Assembly: GCA_037133475.1 (NCBI GenBank)
Contig: JBAXOB010000008.1
Span: 43,954 to 107,953 of the forward strand
Direction of reading: 5' to 3'
DNA length: 64,000 nt
DNA from: CAIVAT01 sp037133475
GTDB lineage: Bacteria; Bacteroidota; Bacteroidia; Bacteroidales; FEN-979
Part shown: piece after piece, positions 62,168 to 64,000 of the stretch
How the letters are laid out: every line of letters begins with the position of its first letter
How positions within the stretch are numbered: position 1 is the stretch's first letter
Position numbers and translations under genes: made by a program
The notes under the pieces: model-generated
Told to the model about the DNA's origin: nothing
What the model saw: only the letters and a program-made list of their open reading frames with translations
Databases searched by the model: none

Positions 62168-63601
62168 TTATAATTTGCATTTTACCAGTTTCCACTTATC
62201 ATCTGGACCAGGGCCCTTCACGAGGAAAAAGGCATACCCCCGGTAGATCTTAATCTTTTCAGGAGATGCGAATGGCAACAGGCTACCGCCTAATAACTTC
62301 CCGGTGGCCAAATCGACCTTCCTGACCCTGACCATCCCGTTCCTGCGGAAGAGTGTGTAAATTCCATGGGTAAAATCATCCCTCATCACCGTTCCGGCCC
62401 AGCGCCAGGCGGAATCCGACAACCTGACGGTCGCGGCAGCCCCGGTCACCGGCTTTCCCTCCATGTGAAATTTGATGGGTACCTGCTTATATCTTTTACC
62501 ATCTTTGTCCATCAGTTCAAGGGAATCAACGGCAAAATTGAAGAAGGCGATCGTGTCGCTGCCAAGGTTGAAGAGCGGATAGCTCATCTTGTTAAACTCA
62601 AACCAGTGCATCCTGCCCTTGTTTTTCCTGTTGGCACCGTTCTCCCTGAGCAGGGCGGAAAAATCACAGGCTGCCTCAACGGTGAGGTTATCAGGATCAG
62701 GCAGGTTCCCTCCTGCCTGCATCCCAAGCCACCTGCGATAAAAAATCTGATCCCCGGGACTTTCCGAAATTTTCGCCTCATTCTGAAATCGTCTGATATA
62801 CTTTTTCACAGCCCCTTTTTCGTAATACCCGAAGGCAGTTCCAAAACCTTGGGCAACCGTTTCCCGGAAATAGAGCCGGTCGCCTATTTTGAATACAAAT
62901 GGCCCGGCAATGATCTGAAGAGAATCGACCGTTTTACGGGGAAAAAATTCCAGCCAGTTATGCTGTTCGCTGTACTGGAACCTGAAGGCATTTTTCGCCT
63001 TGGAAAAATAATGAACCTTCCCGAGGAAGTCCTTGAAAAGCCCTGCAGGCGGGTACTCCGGCAGGGGCGAAAAGGTAAGGGTGTCGCCGCTCCTTGCAAT
63101 CAGCGCCAGTTCCGACCGCGCCAACTGATCGCGGAAAATCAGCAGGATAAGATTGTCCTCCATGATTTCGTAATCAAGGACTGAAAAGACCTTGCTACTG
63201 TATAGCCAGGTAAAGTTAGTTGCTGGCATTTCAGCCTCCGGAAGTTGCCATGACCTGCCCCTCAACCTGAATTCGACAGGTTTGCCGGGATTTGCATTAA
63301 CCGTATAGGCAACCAGATCGTAGCCGGCACATGAAAACACAAGGGTTGCAGGCGTTTGCCCTATTTTCAGGGCGAAACTGCCGTCGCTCCCTGTCGAAAT
63401 TATATCCTTGGAACCATACTCGCTGATCCTGGCATCCCGGATGGGTTCCGATGTTTGATCATCCTTCACAATCCCCTTGAAACGAAAGGTCTGGGAGTAA
63501 AGAACATCATGGGTAGCCGACAGAAACAGCAGCAGTGAAAATATCCTAGCTAAAACTGCATATTGCCGATATTCAGAAACAAAGCGACCTGGCATATCCA
63601 T
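62168..63601 (-). CDS. Exported hypothetical protein with carboxypeptidase-regulatory-like domain
   Basis: A 477-residue protein with an N-terminal signal segment (LARIFSLLLFLSATHDVLYSQ), then a CarboxypepD_reg-like beta-sandwich (about 40-115: FRFKGIVKDDQTSEPIRDARI, read as FKGIVKDDQTSEPI; STGSDGSFALKIG; LVFSCAGYD). The remaining 350 residues are beta-rich with Phe, Tyr and Trp but without a motif I recognise. It has no TonB plug or barrel, no T9SS domain and no lipobox, so a periplasmic place is likely. The ATG at 63595, two codons in, is an alternative start. Flanked by tRNA-Arg and the terminal repeat arrays. Function unknown. Confidence 0.75.
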   Translation of the reverse strand: MDMPGRFVSEYRQYAVLARIFSLLLFLSATHDVLYSQTFRFKGIVKDDQTSEPIRDARISEYGSKDIISTGSDGSFALKIGQTPATLVFSCAGYDLVAYTVNANPGKPVEFRLRGRSWQLPEAEMPATNFTWLYSSKVFSVLDYEIMEDNLILLIFRDQLARSELALIARSGDTLTFSPLPEYPPAGLFKDFLGKVHYFSKAKNAFRFQYSEQHNWLEFFPRKTVDSLQIIAGPFVFKIGDRLYFRETVAQGFGTAFGYYEKGAVKKYIRRFQNEAKISESPGDQIFYRRWLGMQAGGNLPDPDNLTVEAACDFSALLRENGANRKNKGRMHWFEFNKMSYPLFNLGSDTIAFFNFAVDSLELMDKDGKRYKQVPIKFHMEGKPVTGAAATVRLSDSAWRWAGTVMRDDFTHGIYTLFRRNGMVRVRKVDLATGKLLGGSLLPFASPEKIKIYRGYAFFLVKGPGPDDKWKLVKCKL

Positions 63602-63802
63602 AGGTTGTTTTATCAGACAGTCTGACTCTTAATAATTTGTGATTCATGAAATCAAAATGCAGTACAAATGTACCTAAAAGCCTGGATATTGGCCTATCAT
63701 TTCCATGCAGATCCCTGTAAATGGAAGAACCGTCCATTAACCTGGTTTCCATCATGATTTCAGGTCAAACCTGACAGAAACGGAGGAATGACAAATGTAA
63801 AC

Positions 63803-63875
63803 GGAATGCGGGAATGCAGGAATGCGGGAATGCAGGAATGCAGGAATGCAGGAATGTGGGAATGCGGGAATGCGG
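63803..63875 (+). repeat. GGAATGCA 8-nt tandem array
   Basis: About nine octamers, GGAATGCA alternating with GGAATGCG and one GGAATGTG, in continuous phase. It passes directly into the 9-nt array that begins at 63876. Confidence 0.9.
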
Positions 63876-64000
63876 AATGCAAACAATGCAAACAATGCAG
63901 ACAATGCAGACAATGCAGACAATGCAGACAATGCAAACAATGCAGACAATGCAGACAATGCAGACAATGCAGACAATGCAGACAATGCAGACAATGCAGA
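63876..64000 (+). repeat. AATGCAGAC 9-nt tandem array running off the window
   Basis: Nearly fourteen nonamers (AATGCAGAC with a few AATGCAAAC) to the last base, so the full length is unknown. Because nine is a multiple of three, it creates an open frame on the minus strand with a Ser-Ala-Leu repeat, which is an artefact. Confidence 0.92.

Noticed and set aside
63752..63994. Minus-strand open frame encoding a Ser-Ala-Leu repeat protein
   Set aside because: It is the translation of the 9-nt tandem repeat, which keeps any frame open because nine is divisible by three.
63803..64000. CRISPR-like array at the right edge
   Set aside because: The 8- and 9-nt units are contiguous without spacers and no cas gene is near.

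Overview
The window is about 64 kb of chromosome from a member of the Bacteroidota, probably an environmental Bacteroidales-like anaerobe or microaerobe. The lineage is supported by several independent signs. Many genes are preceded by the Bacteroidota -7 promoter element TAnnTTTG. There are two cargo proteins with type IX secretion C-terminal domains, carboxypeptidase-regulatory-domain TonB receptors, HmuY-type haem-binding proteins, a short (287-residue) primary sigma factor, and the gene order DUF1573-yajC-ybbR-coaE. Menaquinone appears to be made by the futalosine route (mqnA), and a flavodiiron protein suggests oxygen or NO detoxification. No insertion sequence, prophage, CRISPR array or rRNA operon was seen; one tRNA (Arg, TCT) is present.

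Layout. 1-6631: end of a hybrid sensor kinase, rlmD, aroK (convergent), then DUF1573 lipoprotein-yajC-ybbR-coaE, then mqnA. 6650-13732: yidC and pyrG on the minus strand, a PEP-synthase/PPDK regulatory protein, gapA with a textbook promoter and terminator, and serine dehydratase. 13733-19364: a 7-nt tandem repeat, a DbpA-type DEAD-box helicase, and a two-gene unit of a lipocalin-like barrel protein with a rifampicin-phosphotransferase-like dikinase. 19365-24917: a long imperfect hairpin repeat, a CX5R phosphatase, a MEMO1-family protein with OsmC, and a His/Cys-rich small protein ahead of a ZnuD-like TonB receptor. 25019-29516: a three-gene haem-uptake operon (T9SS-exported HmuY, TonB receptor, HmuY lipoprotein). 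29712-34090: a small membrane protein, rpoD overlapping an HtrA protease, and a secreted endonuclease/phosphatase-family protein. 34241-36948: the AmmeMemoRadiSam system, with AmrB and AmrA fused. 36929-45138: addA and addB with two cell-wall-recycling genes between them (an AmgK-RapZ C-terminal fusion and MurU). 45150-52851: T9SS cargo protein, TamB, tsaD (divergent and overlapping) and a lipoprotein. 52852-56152: two paralogous IPTL-CTERM surface proteins in long non-coding surroundings. 56153-64000: flavodiiron protein, topoisomerase IV subunit A, isochorismatase-family hydrolase, tRNA-Arg, a secreted carboxypeptidase-regulatory-domain protein, and arrays of a short AATGCA-based repeat that recur between these genes and run off the right edge.

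The best candidates for poorly described biology are: the barrel-protein plus dikinase pair (15866-19364), whose catalytic loop lacks the threonine that the nearby regulatory kinase would modify; the AmmeMemoRadiSam locus in which the MEMO-AMMECR1 fusion and a second MEMO protein both carry export-like N-termini; the AmgK-RapZ fusion inside an addAB operon; and the IPTL-CTERM pair in a genome that also uses T9SS sorting. All functional statements rest on motif recognition by eye; no database search was possible.
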